Assembly (NCBI GenBank): GCA_029269125.1
Contig: JARHXX010000010.1
Location: 56,063-120,062, forward strand
Direction: 5' to 3'
DNA length: 64,000 nt
Origin: Kiritimatiellaeota bacterium B1221
GTDB taxonomy: Bacteria > Verrucomicrobiota > Kiritimatiellia > SS1-B-03-39 > UBA6053
This document shows, in pieces, positions 1-8,617 of the stretch (position 1 is the stretch's first letter; every line of letters begins with the position of its first letter). Position numbers and translations under genes: made by a program. The notes beneath the pieces were generated by a model. That model was not told the DNA's origin. It was given only the letters and a program-made list of their open reading frames with translations, and did no database searches.

Positions 1-1899
1 GGCACAGGCCTGTCCGGTTTCTTCAATCTCGGTGAGCAGCCGCCAGGAATCCTGGGTCCAAATGTCGCGAACAGTATACGCGGCCACCAACAAGGCACTG
101 AGGTTGCGCTTCAAACTGTCCGCCGGCTCTTGTTCCCCACTCAAGCAACTTTGCACGCGACGAATGAAACTCTTGGTATGATCCGACACCGCCGATCCGC
201 AGTACGTTTCCAGCAAACCCACCATCCGGACCAAATCCGCTGAGGCCTGCCCCTCCTCTAATCCCCCCTGATCGATTTCCACAATCCCCCGCACCAAACG
301 GGCCTGACGCATCAACCGTTCAGCATAACGGCCGACCCAAAATAGATTTTCCGCCGAGCGGCTGGTAAACACCCCGTTAAACCACTCCTCCTCACGGCCC
401 GCATGCTGCTCCAGCCACAGGCTTTTATGCGGTTCATGACATCGCCCCAACACCCAAACATCTTTAAACACCCCTTTGTTTTCCAGGAGTTCACGCGGTC
501 CCAATTCCGGATCGCCCCCCGAACGCGCCAAAGCCCCGGGCATCACTTCATATCCCCCGTCCGGGATGGCAAATGCAAAGCTTCTCAAACTCCCCATCCG
601 CTCCTCAATCTTATCTCCAACCAAGGTGGGCAGAGAAGAATAGGACATAGGTTCCTGTCCCACATAACCCGCGGGATGACTGCGGATGCGCCGGCTTAGA
701 TTCTCCAATTGCTCCGCAGTACAATATCGACCGTCCACCGGCGGTTCATTCCATTTGCGATGCAGCGGCTTCACAATCAACTTCTTCAAATTCTGCATCA
801 CATGCTGAAATTCGCGGGGCTGTCCGCACCACCAGGTGGCCACCGACGGCAAGAGCAAGTCTTCGCCCAGCAACTGACGGCAAAGCGGCGCCAGAAAAGC
901 CAACAGTCCGGCATTTTCCAGCAATCCGCAACCCGGATGGTTCATGGTCGCGACCTTCCCCGTCCGCATCGCCCCGAGGAGTCCGGGCACCCCCAAAAAG
1001 CTATCCCGTTTTAACTCCAGCGGATCCAAATACTCCGCATCAATTTGACGGAAAAGAATATCCACCGGCTGCAGCCCCTCCAGGGTTTTGAGTTTGAGCG
1101 CCCCGTTTCTCACTAATAAATCGTTCCCCTGCACCAAGGTGTACCCCAAATAGGCCGCCAGATACGCGTGTTCAAAATAGGAGGCGCTATAAGGACCGGG
1201 CGTCAATAAAACCACCCGGGGTTCCAGGGGCCGGCCTTGATAAAGCGTCAAAATGGATTCCCGCATATGCCGAAAATACGGTGCCAGCCTGCGCACATGT
1301 AACCCCGACAGCGCCTTGGGGAAAATCCGCCCCATGATGGTGCGGCTCTCCAGGGCATAACCCGAACCCGAAGGCACCTGGGTCCGGTCCTCCAACACCC
1401 GGAACTGACCATCCGGCCCGCGGGCGAGATCGGCCGCATACTGAAACAGCCAGGTATTCATATTGGAGGGCAAATTGATGCAGGAACGCAAATAGCGATC
1501 GTCGGAAAAAATGAGTTCTGCCGGTAAGATCCCCTTTGCAATCAAAGTTCTCGGACCCAAAAGATCCCGCACCACCGCCTCCAGCACCCGTGCCCGTTGC
1601 GCAACCCCTTTTTCGATACCCGACCATTGATCTGCGGAGAAAATCCAGGGGACCGGATTCAAATCCTCGCTTCGATGATCCGGCTCCCGTTCCGGGGTGA
1701 GGGTAAATGTCAGTCCGTCTTCACGCAATTCCCGGCGGATGGTGGATTGCCAGCGCTCCCGTTCTGCCGGTGAACTGTCTTCAATCGTCGACAGAAAAGC
1801 ATCCCAGGAGGATAAAGCCGCCCCGTCCGCACTCAGCCGTTCCCGGTAACATCCGAACGTGCCCGGCACATCCGAAACTGATTTTCCACTGGTTATCAT
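1..1899 (-). CDS. Circularly permuted ATP-grasp / alpha-E fusion protein (partial, C-terminus beyond window)
   Basis: Reading the minus strand from the ATG at 1899 gives 633 codons with no stop before the window edge, so the gene is open at its 3' end. Residues 1 to about 500 match the circularly permuted ATP-grasp domain encoded at 3058-4545: both share the order 'AKGILPAELIFS..', 'VLEDRTQVPSG', 'VVLLTPGPYSASYFEHAYLA' and a final 'LGPRELLENKGVFKDVWVLG'. From about residue 511 an alpha-E domain begins (SAENLFWVGRYAERLMRQAR), matching the separate alpha-E protein at 2078. ATP-grasp enzymes of this class are predicted to form amide or peptide bonds (amidoligases), and alpha-E proteins are their regular partners; the true product is unknown. 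The gene lies downstream of the split pair on the same strand, 178 nt away. Family call is firm; function is inferred. Confidence 0.85.
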   Translation of the reverse strand, partial: MITSGKSVSDVPGTFGCYRERLSADGAALSSWDAFLSTIEDSSPAERERWQSTIRRELREDGLTFTLTPEREPDHRSEDLNPVPWIFSADQWSGIEKGVAQRARVLEAVVRDLLGPRTLIAKGILPAELIFSDDRYLRSCINLPSNMNTWLFQYAADLARGPDGQFRVLEDRTQVPSGSGYALESRTIMGRIFPKALSGLHVRRLAPYFRHMRESILTLYQGRPLEPRVVLLTPGPYSASYFEHAYLAAYLGYTLVQGNDLLVRNGALKLKTLEGLQPVDILFRQIDAEYLDPLELKRDSFLGVPGLLGAMRTGKVATMNHPGCGLLENAGLLAFLAPLCRQLLGEDLLLPSVATWWCGQPREFQHVMQNLKKLIVKPLHRKWNEPPVDGRYCTAEQLENLSRRIRSHPAGYVGQEPMSYSSLPTLVGDKIEERMGSLRSFAFAIPDGGYEVMPGALARSGGDPELGPRELLENKGVFKDVWVLGRCHEPHKSLWLEQHAGREEEWFNGVFTSRSAENLFWVGRYAERLMRQARLVRGIVEIDQGGLEEGQASADLVRMVGLLETYCGSAVSDHTKSFIRRVQSCLSGEQEPADSLKRNLSALLVAAYTVRDIWTQDSWRLLTEIEETGQACA

Positions 1900-1944
1900 G
1901 ATGGACTCCTTTACAAAGCCCTGCTAGAGGGAGTAGAAAAGAGA

Positions 1945-2049
1945 TGGCCGGATACGCGAATACTCATCGGGTGAACCGAGACTTGATCCCACCCAAGTTC
2001 GAACACGAATGTTCCCGGTTCTGATAAGGATTCATTGCGTATCCGGCCA
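1945..2049. repeat. 105-bp element bounded by a perfect 13-bp inverted repeat
   Basis: The arms TGGCCGGATACGC (1945-1957) and GCGTATCCGGCCA (2037-2049) are exact reverse complements. Inside, GAACCG (1974-1979) can pair with CGGTTC further on, and GAACA-CGAA-TGTTC forms a small hairpin, so the unit could fold as a branched structure. It fills most of the gap between the alpha-E gene and the downstream fused gene. The internal string CTGATAAGGAT also occurs in the structured repeat at 45306. It may be a non-autonomous repeat of the same kind, or an intercistronic RNA structure. Confidence 0.6.
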
Positions 2050-2077
2050 AATTGTTTAAAGTCATCTCGTCGCATGC

Positions 2078-3061
2078 TCAAACCCAAACCCCGCTTTGGG
2101 CGTCCGGATTGAAATAGCGTTCACGAATCGCGACATGCAATTGATTCATCTTTAACTGCAAGTCATCCAGGCACTCGTGCAGACCCATGCGGACAATTTC
2201 ATCCACGGTCAAATAACTGAGTTCGGAAAGCAACTGACCTGAACGCCGTTCGGCATCGTTATTGTACATACCCGCCGGCACCGAACCCAATTCCCGTAAA
2301 GAGGAGTCCGCCCGCTGAATGCAATGGCGGAGAGAACGGGGATTCTGACCATCCAACAGCAGATACTCAATAATCGCACGCGCCTCCACCGGGCCATATT
2401 TTTTCACGAAAGGCTCCATGCTGCTCGCCGAGCGCAACAAGGCCGCCCATTGCAAATCATCCACCGCCGTACCCACTTCTTCCAGGCTGGGCAACAACAG
2501 GAAGTACCGGACATCCAGAATACGGGTGATCTTATCCGCACGCTCCAAATAAATGCCCAAATGAAAGAACCCCCAACTTTGGCCACGATATATATTGGCG
2601 TTCATCTGACCATAGTAATGCAGAATCCCGGTTTGGATTTCCTGATAAAATTCGTGCGGATTCTCAAAAAAATGATTGGACCCGGAATCGTAAGATTTGA
2701 CCATCAGATACAGTGAATTTAACTGCTCCCACATTTCCGGCGTCACCACATCCCGAATCGACCGGGCATTTTCCCGGGCGGAAGTCAGACAGGAAAGCAT
2801 CGAATTGGGATTCGCAGTGTCAAAGGTCATGAATTGCATGACATTCCGGGGCGTCACCTCCGAATAGGCATCCTTAAACAATTCATAGTCCCCGCTCACG
2901 TGGAGCAGAGATTCCCACTCATTGGAAAGTACCTGCGGAAGGTCCAGCATCAAATGCCAGTTCACATTCATCAACCGAACCGTATTTTCAACCCGCTCCA
3001 CATAGCGGCTCATCCAGTAAACCGATTCCGCGACCCGACTCAGTAAGATGTTCCCTTTCAT
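2078..3061 (-). CDS. Alpha-E domain-containing protein
   Basis: A 327-residue all-helical protein. The N-terminus LLSRVAESVYWMSRYVERVEN is the typical alpha-E signature (family first known as DUF403), and no signal peptide is visible. Alpha-E proteins are found beside circularly permuted ATP-grasp enzymes and often with transglutaminase-like proteins. They are thought to take part in a predicted peptide-forming or peptide-tagging pathway of unknown product. The start codon overlaps the end of the upstream ATP-grasp gene by 4 nt (ATGA), so the two are translationally coupled. No transglutaminase-like or protease partner is visible in this window, although the operon may continue beyond the left edge. 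Family identification is strong; the biochemical role is not established. Confidence 0.88.
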   Translation of the reverse strand: MKGNILLSRVAESVYWMSRYVERVENTVRLMNVNWHLMLDLPQVLSNEWESLLHVSGDYELFKDAYSEVTPRNVMQFMTFDTANPNSMLSCLTSARENARSIRDVVTPEMWEQLNSLYLMVKSYDSGSNHFFENPHEFYQEIQTGILHYYGQMNANIYRGQSWGFFHLGIYLERADKITRILDVRYFLLLPSLEEVGTAVDDLQWAALLRSASSMEPFVKKYGPVEARAIIEYLLLDGQNPRSLRHCIQRADSSLRELGSVPAGMYNNDAERRSGQLLSELSYLTVDEIVRMGLHECLDDLQLKMNQLHVAIRERYFNPDAQSGVWV

Positions 3062-4545
3062 GACTCTTCTCCCTGTTCCCGCAACACCCAGGTATCTTTA
3101 CTGCCGCCCCCTTGCGAAGAGTTTACCACCAAAGACCCTTTTTTCATGGCCACGCGGGTAAGACCACCGGGCATGACTTTAATCTCTTTACCATACAGAA
3201 CAAAAGGACGTAAATCGAGATGCCGGCCTTCCATACGCTCGGCATCCGACATGAGGACCGGTGCCCGTGAAAGGGACAACGTAGGCTGCGCAATATATCC
3301 ACGCGGGTTGGCAAGAATCAGATCCTTGAATTTCGCCTGTTCCTTTTTGGTCGACGATGGGCCAATGAGCATGCCATATCCCCCGGCACCATCCGCCTCC
3401 TTGACCACCAGCTTATCTAAATGATCCAACACATGGGATTTTTCCTCCTCACGGCTACAAAGATAGGTCGGAACATTGGGCAGGATCGGATCTTCATCCA
3501 GATAGTATTTAATCATATCGGGGACATAGGCATAAACCACCTTGTCATCCGCCACCCCCGGCCCCGGCATATTCGCAATGGCGACCCGCCCTTCCCGGAA
3601 AACATCCATTAAGCCGGCTACCCCCAATACCGAATCGGGACGGAACATTTCCGGATCCAAAAAGTCGGCATTGATGCGACGGTAAATCACATCCACCCGG
3701 CGCAGACCCTGGGTGGTTTTCATGCACACATACCCATTGGCAACCACCAGATCACGGCCTTCCACCAACTCCGCACCAATCTGCTGCGCCAAAAACGCAT
3801 GCTCATAGTAAGCCGAATTGTAAATCCCGGGCGTCAGCACCACAATGGTGGGAGACCCCTGACTGTCAGGACTCACCGCACACAAGGTCTGCAGCAACAT
3901 TTCCGGATAGTCCGAAACGGGGCGAACCCCCATCTTACTAAACACTTCAGGAAAAATCCGCTTCATCACCTGCCGGTTTGATAACACATACGAAACCCCG
4001 GAAGGACAACGCAAATTGTCCTCCAAAACAAAAAACTGTCCTTTGCCGTCCCGGACAATATCCGATCCGCTGATGTGACACCACACCCCCAAAGGAGGTT
4101 TTAAGCCTTCACAGCCCTGCATATAACCGGACGACGAATAGACCACCCAATCCGGAATGATCTTGTCTTTCAGAATTTTCTTCTCCCCATAGACATCCTG
4201 CACAAATAAATTCAGAGCGGTAATACGCTGACGTAAGCCGCGCTCCACCACCTCCCAATCTTTTGCACTGATCACACGCGGAATAATATCGAAGGGAAAT
4301 ACTTTCTCGGCTCTGGATGCTTCTCCATACACCTGAAAGGTAATTCCCATACGCATCAGCGCGCGTTCGGCAGCCTGCTGACGTCCGGTCAGTTCGCCGA
4401 GCTGCATCTTCTCCAGCTTTTCCGCTAAAGTCATAAATTCGGGTCGCATGATGCCGGGAGCCGAAAACAATTCATCGTAGAAGGCTTCCGGATCATACGA
4501 GGGTATAATCGGATTCGAAGTTGGTGGGGTCATGCAAATGAACAT
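3058..4545 (-). CDS. Circularly permuted ATP-grasp protein
   Basis: A 495-residue protein of the circularly permuted ATP-grasp type (DUF404/DUF407 architecture). Recognisable segments in order are the N-terminal SYDPEAFYDELF, the middle VLEDNLRCPSGVSYVLSNR and VVLTPGIYNSAYYEHAFLA, then LDKLVVKEADGAGGYGMLIG, whose glycine-rich loop fits nucleotide binding, and a C-terminal 'SLVVNSSQGGGSKDTWVL'. These enzymes are predicted ATP-dependent carboxylate-amine ligases. The gene is first in a run with the alpha-E gene (4-nt overlap) and the fused copy further on. A start at the fifth codon (4533) is equally possible; neither has a clear ribosome binding site. Cytoplasmic, with no signal peptide. Function of the pathway is inferred. 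Confidence 0.88.
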   Translation of the reverse strand: MFICMTPPTSNPIIPSYDPEAFYDELFSAPGIMRPEFMTLAEKLEKMQLGELTGRQQAAERALMRMGITFQVYGEASRAEKVFPFDIIPRVISAKDWEVVERGLRQRITALNLFVQDVYGEKKILKDKIIPDWVVYSSSGYMQGCEGLKPPLGVWCHISGSDIVRDGKGQFFVLEDNLRCPSGVSYVLSNRQVMKRIFPEVFSKMGVRPVSDYPEMLLQTLCAVSPDSQGSPTIVVLTPGIYNSAYYEHAFLAQQIGAELVEGRDLVVANGYVCMKTTQGLRRVDVIYRRINADFLDPEMFRPDSVLGVAGLMDVFREGRVAIANMPGPGVADDKVVYAYVPDMIKYYLDEDPILPNVPTYLCSREEEKSHVLDHLDKLVVKEADGAGGYGMLIGPSSTKKEQAKFKDLILANPRGYIAQPTLSLSRAPVLMSDAERMEGRHLDLRPFVLYGKEIKVMPGGLTRVAMKKGSLVVNSSQGGGSKDTWVLREQGEES

Positions 4546-4641
4546 AGCATTTCAGATGCCAATACCGCAAAAACCCCTTTTTACGGCCATTCTTAACCAC
4601 AATTTCGCAATCCGCTCAAAACCACAATACAATATCGTATC

Positions 4642-4647
4642 TATAAT
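4642..4647 (+). promoter_or_regulatory. Candidate -10 box upstream of ugd
   Basis: A perfect TATAAT stands in the AT-rich gap between the divergent ATP-grasp gene and ugd. No good -35 box lies 16-18 bp upstream. Used as drawn it would give ugd a leader of nearly 190 nt. Candidate only. Confidence 0.3.
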
Positions 4648-4842
4648 TTATTGTTAATACAAATATGTGGTCATAAAAAAGGGTTGAGAGAGGCCAAAGA
4701 AATTCCAACCATGAAATCGACAGCACTTCAGAATTCCGGGGAAACAGGGATCGCCGCCAAAGAAATTGTGAAAGGAGCAAACTTCCTGCTTGATGCCACC
4801 GTCCTGTCGCTTAAAGATTCGAATTTAACTGGAGATTCCCTT

Positions 4843-6243
4843 ATGAAAATATGTTGTATTGGCGCTGGATATGTCGGCGGCCCCACCATGGCCATGATTG
4901 CTCATAAATGTCCGGATATCGACGTTCATGTCGTGGATATCAACCCTGAGCGCATCGCCGCATGGAATTCGGATGAGCTCCCCATTTTCGAACCCGGTCT
5001 GCAGGAGGTCGTCGAAGCCAATCGGGACCGCAATCTGTTTTTCTCCACCGAAGTCGATGCCCACATCAAAGATTCCGACATCATTTTCATCTCGGTGAAT
5101 ACGCCCACCAAAGTATACGGAGTGGGCAAAGGCAAAGCCGCTGATCTGAAATTTGTCGAGTTGTGTGCCCGCCGGATCGCGGAAGTGGCTGTCGGAGAGA
5201 AAATCATCGTCGAAAAATCCACACTGCCGGTCCGCACCGCGGAAACCATTAAACGCATTTTAGCCAACTCCCCGCACAAAGCCACCTTTCATGTCCTCTC
5301 CAATCCCGAGTTTTTGGCGGAAGGAACCGCAGTTGAAGATTTGGAGAACCCGGACCGGGTCCTGATCGGTGGAGAATCCAAAGAAGCCATTCAAAAATTG
5401 GTCGATGTCTACGCCAACTGGGTGGACCGCGACAATATTCTCACCACCAATCTCTGGTCTTCAGAACTATCTAAATTGGCCGCCAACGCCTTTCTCGCGC
5501 AGCGGATCAGCTCCATCAATGCCATGTCCGCCCTCTGCGAGGCCACCCAGGCGGATGTGGACGAAGTCGCTCACGCCATCGGTCAGGACAGCCGCATCGG
5601 ACCTAAATTTCTGAAATCATCCGTTGGTTTCGGCGGATCCTGCTTTCAAAAAGACATTTTGAACCTGGTGTACCTGTGCGAATTCTACGGACTCAAAGAA
5701 GTCGCGGAATACTGGGAACAAGTGGTCAAAATGAATGACTACCAGAAAGAACGTTTTGCCCGGAATATGATTCGCACCATGTTCAATACCGTTTCCGGTA
5801 AACGCATCGCCATCTGGGGATGGGCCTTCAAAAAAGATACCAATGACACCCGGGAATCCGCGGCGATTTACGTCTGCCGTGACCTCCTGGTCGAACAGGC
5901 GACCCTCGCTGTTTACGACCCCAAAGTCACTGCCAAACAAATCAGGCAGGACCTCGAATACGTATTTAAACAGGATAATGGTGAAATCAGCGAACGCGAT
6001 AAAGAGCTGATCGAAAACAATATTATCATCTGTGACTCCGCCTTTGAGGCCGCCACCCAGGCCCATGGCGTGGCCGTAATGACCGAGTGGGACGAATTCA
6101 AAGACCTCGAGCCAGCCGATCTGTTTGACATTGTGTTTAAGCCCGCCTTCATCTTCGACGGACGCAACCTGCTGGATCACAAAAAATATATCGATACCGG
6201 TTTTGAAGTCTACGCCATCGGCAAAGGCTTGTTAGAAGAGTAA
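4843..6243 (+). CDS. ugd: UDP-glucose 6-dehydrogenase, eukaryote-like type
   Basis: Oxidises UDP-glucose to UDP-glucuronate with two NAD+, supplying uronic acid for the polysaccharide locus that follows. The Rossmann motif is [11 protein letters not shown] at residues 7-17. Then come [38 protein letters not shown] and the catalytic cysteine in [10 protein letters not shown] (about Cys267). The wording of several blocks (for example [17 protein letters not shown]) is closer to animal and plant UGDH than to the short bacterial Ugd class, and the 466-residue length agrees. The frame stays open for 64 codons upstream, but ATG 4843 was chosen because GGAG lies 8 nt before it and the Rossmann fold begins right there. 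Divergent from the ATP-grasp gene. Confidence 0.92.
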   Translation: MKICCIGAGYVGGPTMAMIAHKCPDIDVHVVDINPERIAAWNSDELPIFEPGLQEVVEANRDRNLFFSTEVDAHIKDSDIIFISVNTPTKVYGVGKGKAADLKFVELCARRIAEVAVGEKIIVEKSTLPVRTAETIKRILANSPHKATFHVLSNPEFLAEGTAVEDLENPDRVLIGGESKEAIQKLVDVYANWVDRDNILTTNLWSSELSKLAANAFLAQRISSINAMSALCEATQADVDEVAHAIGQDSRIGPKFLKSSVGFGGSCFQKDILNLVYLCEFYGLKEVAEYWEQVVKMNDYQKERFARNMIRTMFNTVSGKRIAIWGWAFKKDTNDTRESAAIYVCRDLLVEQATLAVYDPKVTAKQIRQDLEYVFKQDNGEISERDKELIENNIIICDSAFEAATQAHGVAVMTEWDEFKDLEPADLFDIVFKPAFIFDGRNLLDHKKYIDTGFEVYAIGKGLLEE

Positions 6244-6330
6244 CGCAGGCACTTGTCTGCCGCAGGCATGATTCCTGCCTGCAGGAAAACAGGCCTTCAG
6301 GCAAAATGTCTGAGGGCTCCATTTTACCTA
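6244..6330. repeat. Intergenic hairpins rich in GCAGGC
   Basis: After the ugd stop the sequence holds several copies of GCAGGC/GCCTGC. GCAGGC (6262-6267) pairs with GCCTGC (6277-6282), or alternatively TTCCTGC-CT-GCAGGAA (6272-6287) forms a hairpin. No T-run follows, so this is at best a weak terminator or a REP-like spacer. Confidence 0.4.
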
Positions 6331-6427
6331 TAAAATGAAGTTGTCCTCAAAAATCCGGAATGGTATCCCGAATTATCAAGGTAAAATGCTTTGTGGACAG
6401 ACTCTTCACCAGAACAAATGTAAACTG

Positions 6428-7444
6428 ATGCCAACAACCCCCAAACCTATTCAATTTGCCCTCACAGGATACGGTCGGGTAGCCCCCACCCATAAAAATG
6501 CCATCAACGCGCTGGGAAATGACGCCAAACTTGCCACCATTTGTGATTCGAATCCCGAGAACTTACAAAAAGGGATCGAGGCCTCCGGCGCCAAAGGATA
6601 TGCCTCCCTCGAGGAGATGCTTCAAGATCCGAATGTGGACGTGGTCAGCATCTGCACCCCTTCCGGCCTCCACGCTGCACATGGCAAAACAGCCGCCCGG
6701 GCCGGAAAACACGTCTTGGTCGAAAAACCGATGGATGTTTCTATCGAGGCTGCTCAGTCCCTGATTGACTGCTGCAAAGCAGAAGGGGTTGAACTCTTCT
6801 GCGTGTTCCAAAACCGCCTCAACACCACCCTCAAGTTACTCAAAGCGGCGATCGATGCCGGACGTTTCGGAAAAATCTACGCCATCAACAGCACCGTGAT
6901 CTGGAAGCGGGGACAAGAATACTACGATGCCGATGCCTGGCGCGGCACCAAAGCGATGGATGGCGGGGCGTACCTCAATCAAGGCATTCACTTTGTCGAT
7001 GCCATGCGCTTCCTTTGCGGAGAAGTGGTCGAAATCAAATCGATGCTGGGCACCCTGGCCCGGGATATCGAAAGTGAAGACACCGGCTCCGCACTCCTCC
7101 GTTTTGAAAATGGCACCTTGGGCAACATTTTCGTCACCATGCTCGGACAAAAAGATCAGGAGGGCTCCATCACCATACTGGGAGAAAAAGGCACCGTCTG
7201 CATTTCCGGAAACGCCATGAACCGCATCGAACAATGGGATTTTGAAGAAGCCGACCCCGAACAGGACACCCTCGCCCATAACGCGGACTACCACACCAAA
7301 AGCGTTTACGGATTCGGTCACCAAGCCTACTACCGCCAAGTCGCCGACTACCTCCTGGGCAAAGGCCCCCATCCCACCGGCGGCGCTGACGGCATCAAAA
7401 GCCTGGGATTAATTCGGGAAATTTACGATCAAGGCCACTCATAA
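6428..7444 (+). CDS. Gfo/Idh/MocA-family oxidoreductase, WbpB/WlbA-like
   Basis: An NAD(P)-dependent sugar dehydrogenase of about 338 residues. The Rossmann segment begins FALTGYGRVAPTHKNAI and is followed by VVSICTPSGLHAAH, the hallmark lysine motif EKPMDVS, and WRGTKAMDGGAYLNQGIHFVD. That last pattern, with a glycine-rich loop followed by NQGIH, is seen in WbpB/WlbA enzymes that oxidise the 3-position of UDP-GlcNAc-uronate, so a nucleotide-sugar substrate is likely. The frame is open 31 codons further upstream (6335); ATG 6428 is preferred because it sits directly before the fold. The stop is 1 nt before the glf start, so the two are probably co-transcribed. The precise substrate is not proven; no WbpD/WbpE partner is in the window. 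Confidence 0.8.
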   Translation: MPTTPKPIQFALTGYGRVAPTHKNAINALGNDAKLATICDSNPENLQKGIEASGAKGYASLEEMLQDPNVDVVSICTPSGLHAAHGKTAARAGKHVLVEKPMDVSIEAAQSLIDCCKAEGVELFCVFQNRLNTTLKLLKAAIDAGRFGKIYAINSTVIWKRGQEYYDADAWRGTKAMDGGAYLNQGIHFVDAMRFLCGEVVEIKSMLGTLARDIESEDTGSALLRFENGTLGNIFVTMLGQKDQEGSITILGEKGTVCISGNAMNRIEQWDFEEADPEQDTLAHNADYHTKSVYGFGHQAYYRQVADYLLGKGPHPTGGADGIKSLGLIREIYDQGHS

Positions 7445-7445
7445 A

Positions 7446-8597
7446 ATGAGTGACAAACCCTTTTTAATTGTTGGGGCCGGATTTTCAGGAGCCGTCTTGG
7501 CCCGGGAACTCGCAATCGCAGGCTACACTGTAAACGTCATCGATCAGCGTGACCATATTGCGGGAAACTGTCATACCCAGCGCGACCCGTCCACCGGTGT
7601 GATGGTACATCAGTACGGTCCGCACATTTTTAATACCAGCAATCAGGAAGTATGGGATTACATCAATCAATTTGGTAAAATCCTCCCTTTCATCAACCGG
7701 GTGAAAGCATCCATAGATCAAGGTGTCTTCTCGCTTCCGATTAATCTGCATACCATCAATCAATTTTTTGACAAAAAACTGACCCCCTCAGAAGCCGGGA
7801 CATTTGTCGAAACCTTGGCAGACCTGTCGATTTCAGATCCTCAAAACTTTGAGGAACAGGCCCTCCGCTTTATGGGTCGGGAACTTTATGAGGCTTTTTT
7901 CTACGGATATACCAAAAAACAATGGGGCGTGGAACCCAGCGAATTACCCGCATCCATTTTAAAAAGGCTTCCCATACGTTTCAATTACGACGACAATTAC
8001 TACAACAAAAAATATCAGGGGATTCCGGAACAGGGTTACAGCGCCATTATGGGTAATATCCTGAATCACCCCAACATTTCAGTTGAACTGGGGCGCACAT
8101 ATACCGCGCAAATGGCCCATGCCCATGCCCACGTCTTTTACACCGGCCCCATTGATCAATTTTTCGAATACCGTGAAGGAAAACTGGGCTACCGAACCGT
8201 TTACTGGGAAAAAGAAGAAGGAGAAGGTGATCTGCAGGGGAACGCCGTGATCAATTATCCCGATGAGAAAGTCCCCTACACCCGCAAACATGAACACAAA
8301 CACTTTGCCCCTTGGGAAACTCACAAAAAATCTGTGTTGTTCACAGAATACAGCAAAGAAACCGAAAGCGGAGACATCCCCTATTACCCCAAACGTTTAG
8401 AACAAGATAAGCAGGTTCTGGACAAATACATCGAACTCGCCCAACAACAAAACCGGGTCTCCTTCCTCGGCAGACTCGCCACCTACCGTTATATGGACAT
8501 GGAAAAAGTTATCGCCGAGGCCCTTGCATTCAGCCGCGCCACAGTAAAAGCCCAAAAAACAGGTGAAAGACTCCCCACCTTCCCGGAAATCACCTAA
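7446..8597 (+). CDS. glf: UDP-galactopyranose mutase
   Basis: Interconverts UDP-galactopyranose and UDP-galactofuranose using reduced FAD, so the locus probably makes a galactofuranose-containing glycan. The 383-residue protein starts with the FAD-binding motif VGAGFSGAVLARELA and continues with the family block DHIAGNCHTQ...YGPHIFNT. Later it has FYGYTKKQWG and SFLGRLATYRYMDM, all characteristic of Glf. The length fits the bacterial family (about 370-400). It follows the WbpB-like gene by a single nucleotide; the next gene is convergent. Confidence 0.95.
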   Translation: MSDKPFLIVGAGFSGAVLARELAIAGYTVNVIDQRDHIAGNCHTQRDPSTGVMVHQYGPHIFNTSNQEVWDYINQFGKILPFINRVKASIDQGVFSLPINLHTINQFFDKKLTPSEAGTFVETLADLSISDPQNFEEQALRFMGRELYEAFFYGYTKKQWGVEPSELPASILKRLPIRFNYDDNYYNKKYQGIPEQGYSAIMGNILNHPNISVELGRTYTAQMAHAHAHVFYTGPIDQFFEYREGKLGYRTVYWEKEEGEGDLQGNAVINYPDEKVPYTRKHEHKHFAPWETHKKSVLFTEYSKETESGDIPYYPKRLEQDKQVLDKYIELAQQQNRVSFLGRLATYRYMDMEKVIAEALAFSRATVKAQKTGERLPTFPEIT

Positions 8598-8617
8598 GCC
8601 CGCAATTCCCCCAAAAT

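Noticed and set aside
1187..1627. A 146-codon minus-strand open frame
   Set aside because: Same strand as the fused ATP-grasp/alpha-E gene but in another frame; the true frame shows family motifs without a break from 1899 to the window edge.
1..1899. Whether the fused ATP-grasp gene is a frameshifted pseudogene
   Set aside because: Codon-by-codon reading shows one intact frame with no stop or frameshift up to the edge, so it is partial, not broken.
4654..4842. Riboswitch in the ugd leader
   Set aside because: The leader did not match any riboswitch core I know (c-di-GMP, cobalamin, TPP and others), and it is an open frame without clear pairing.
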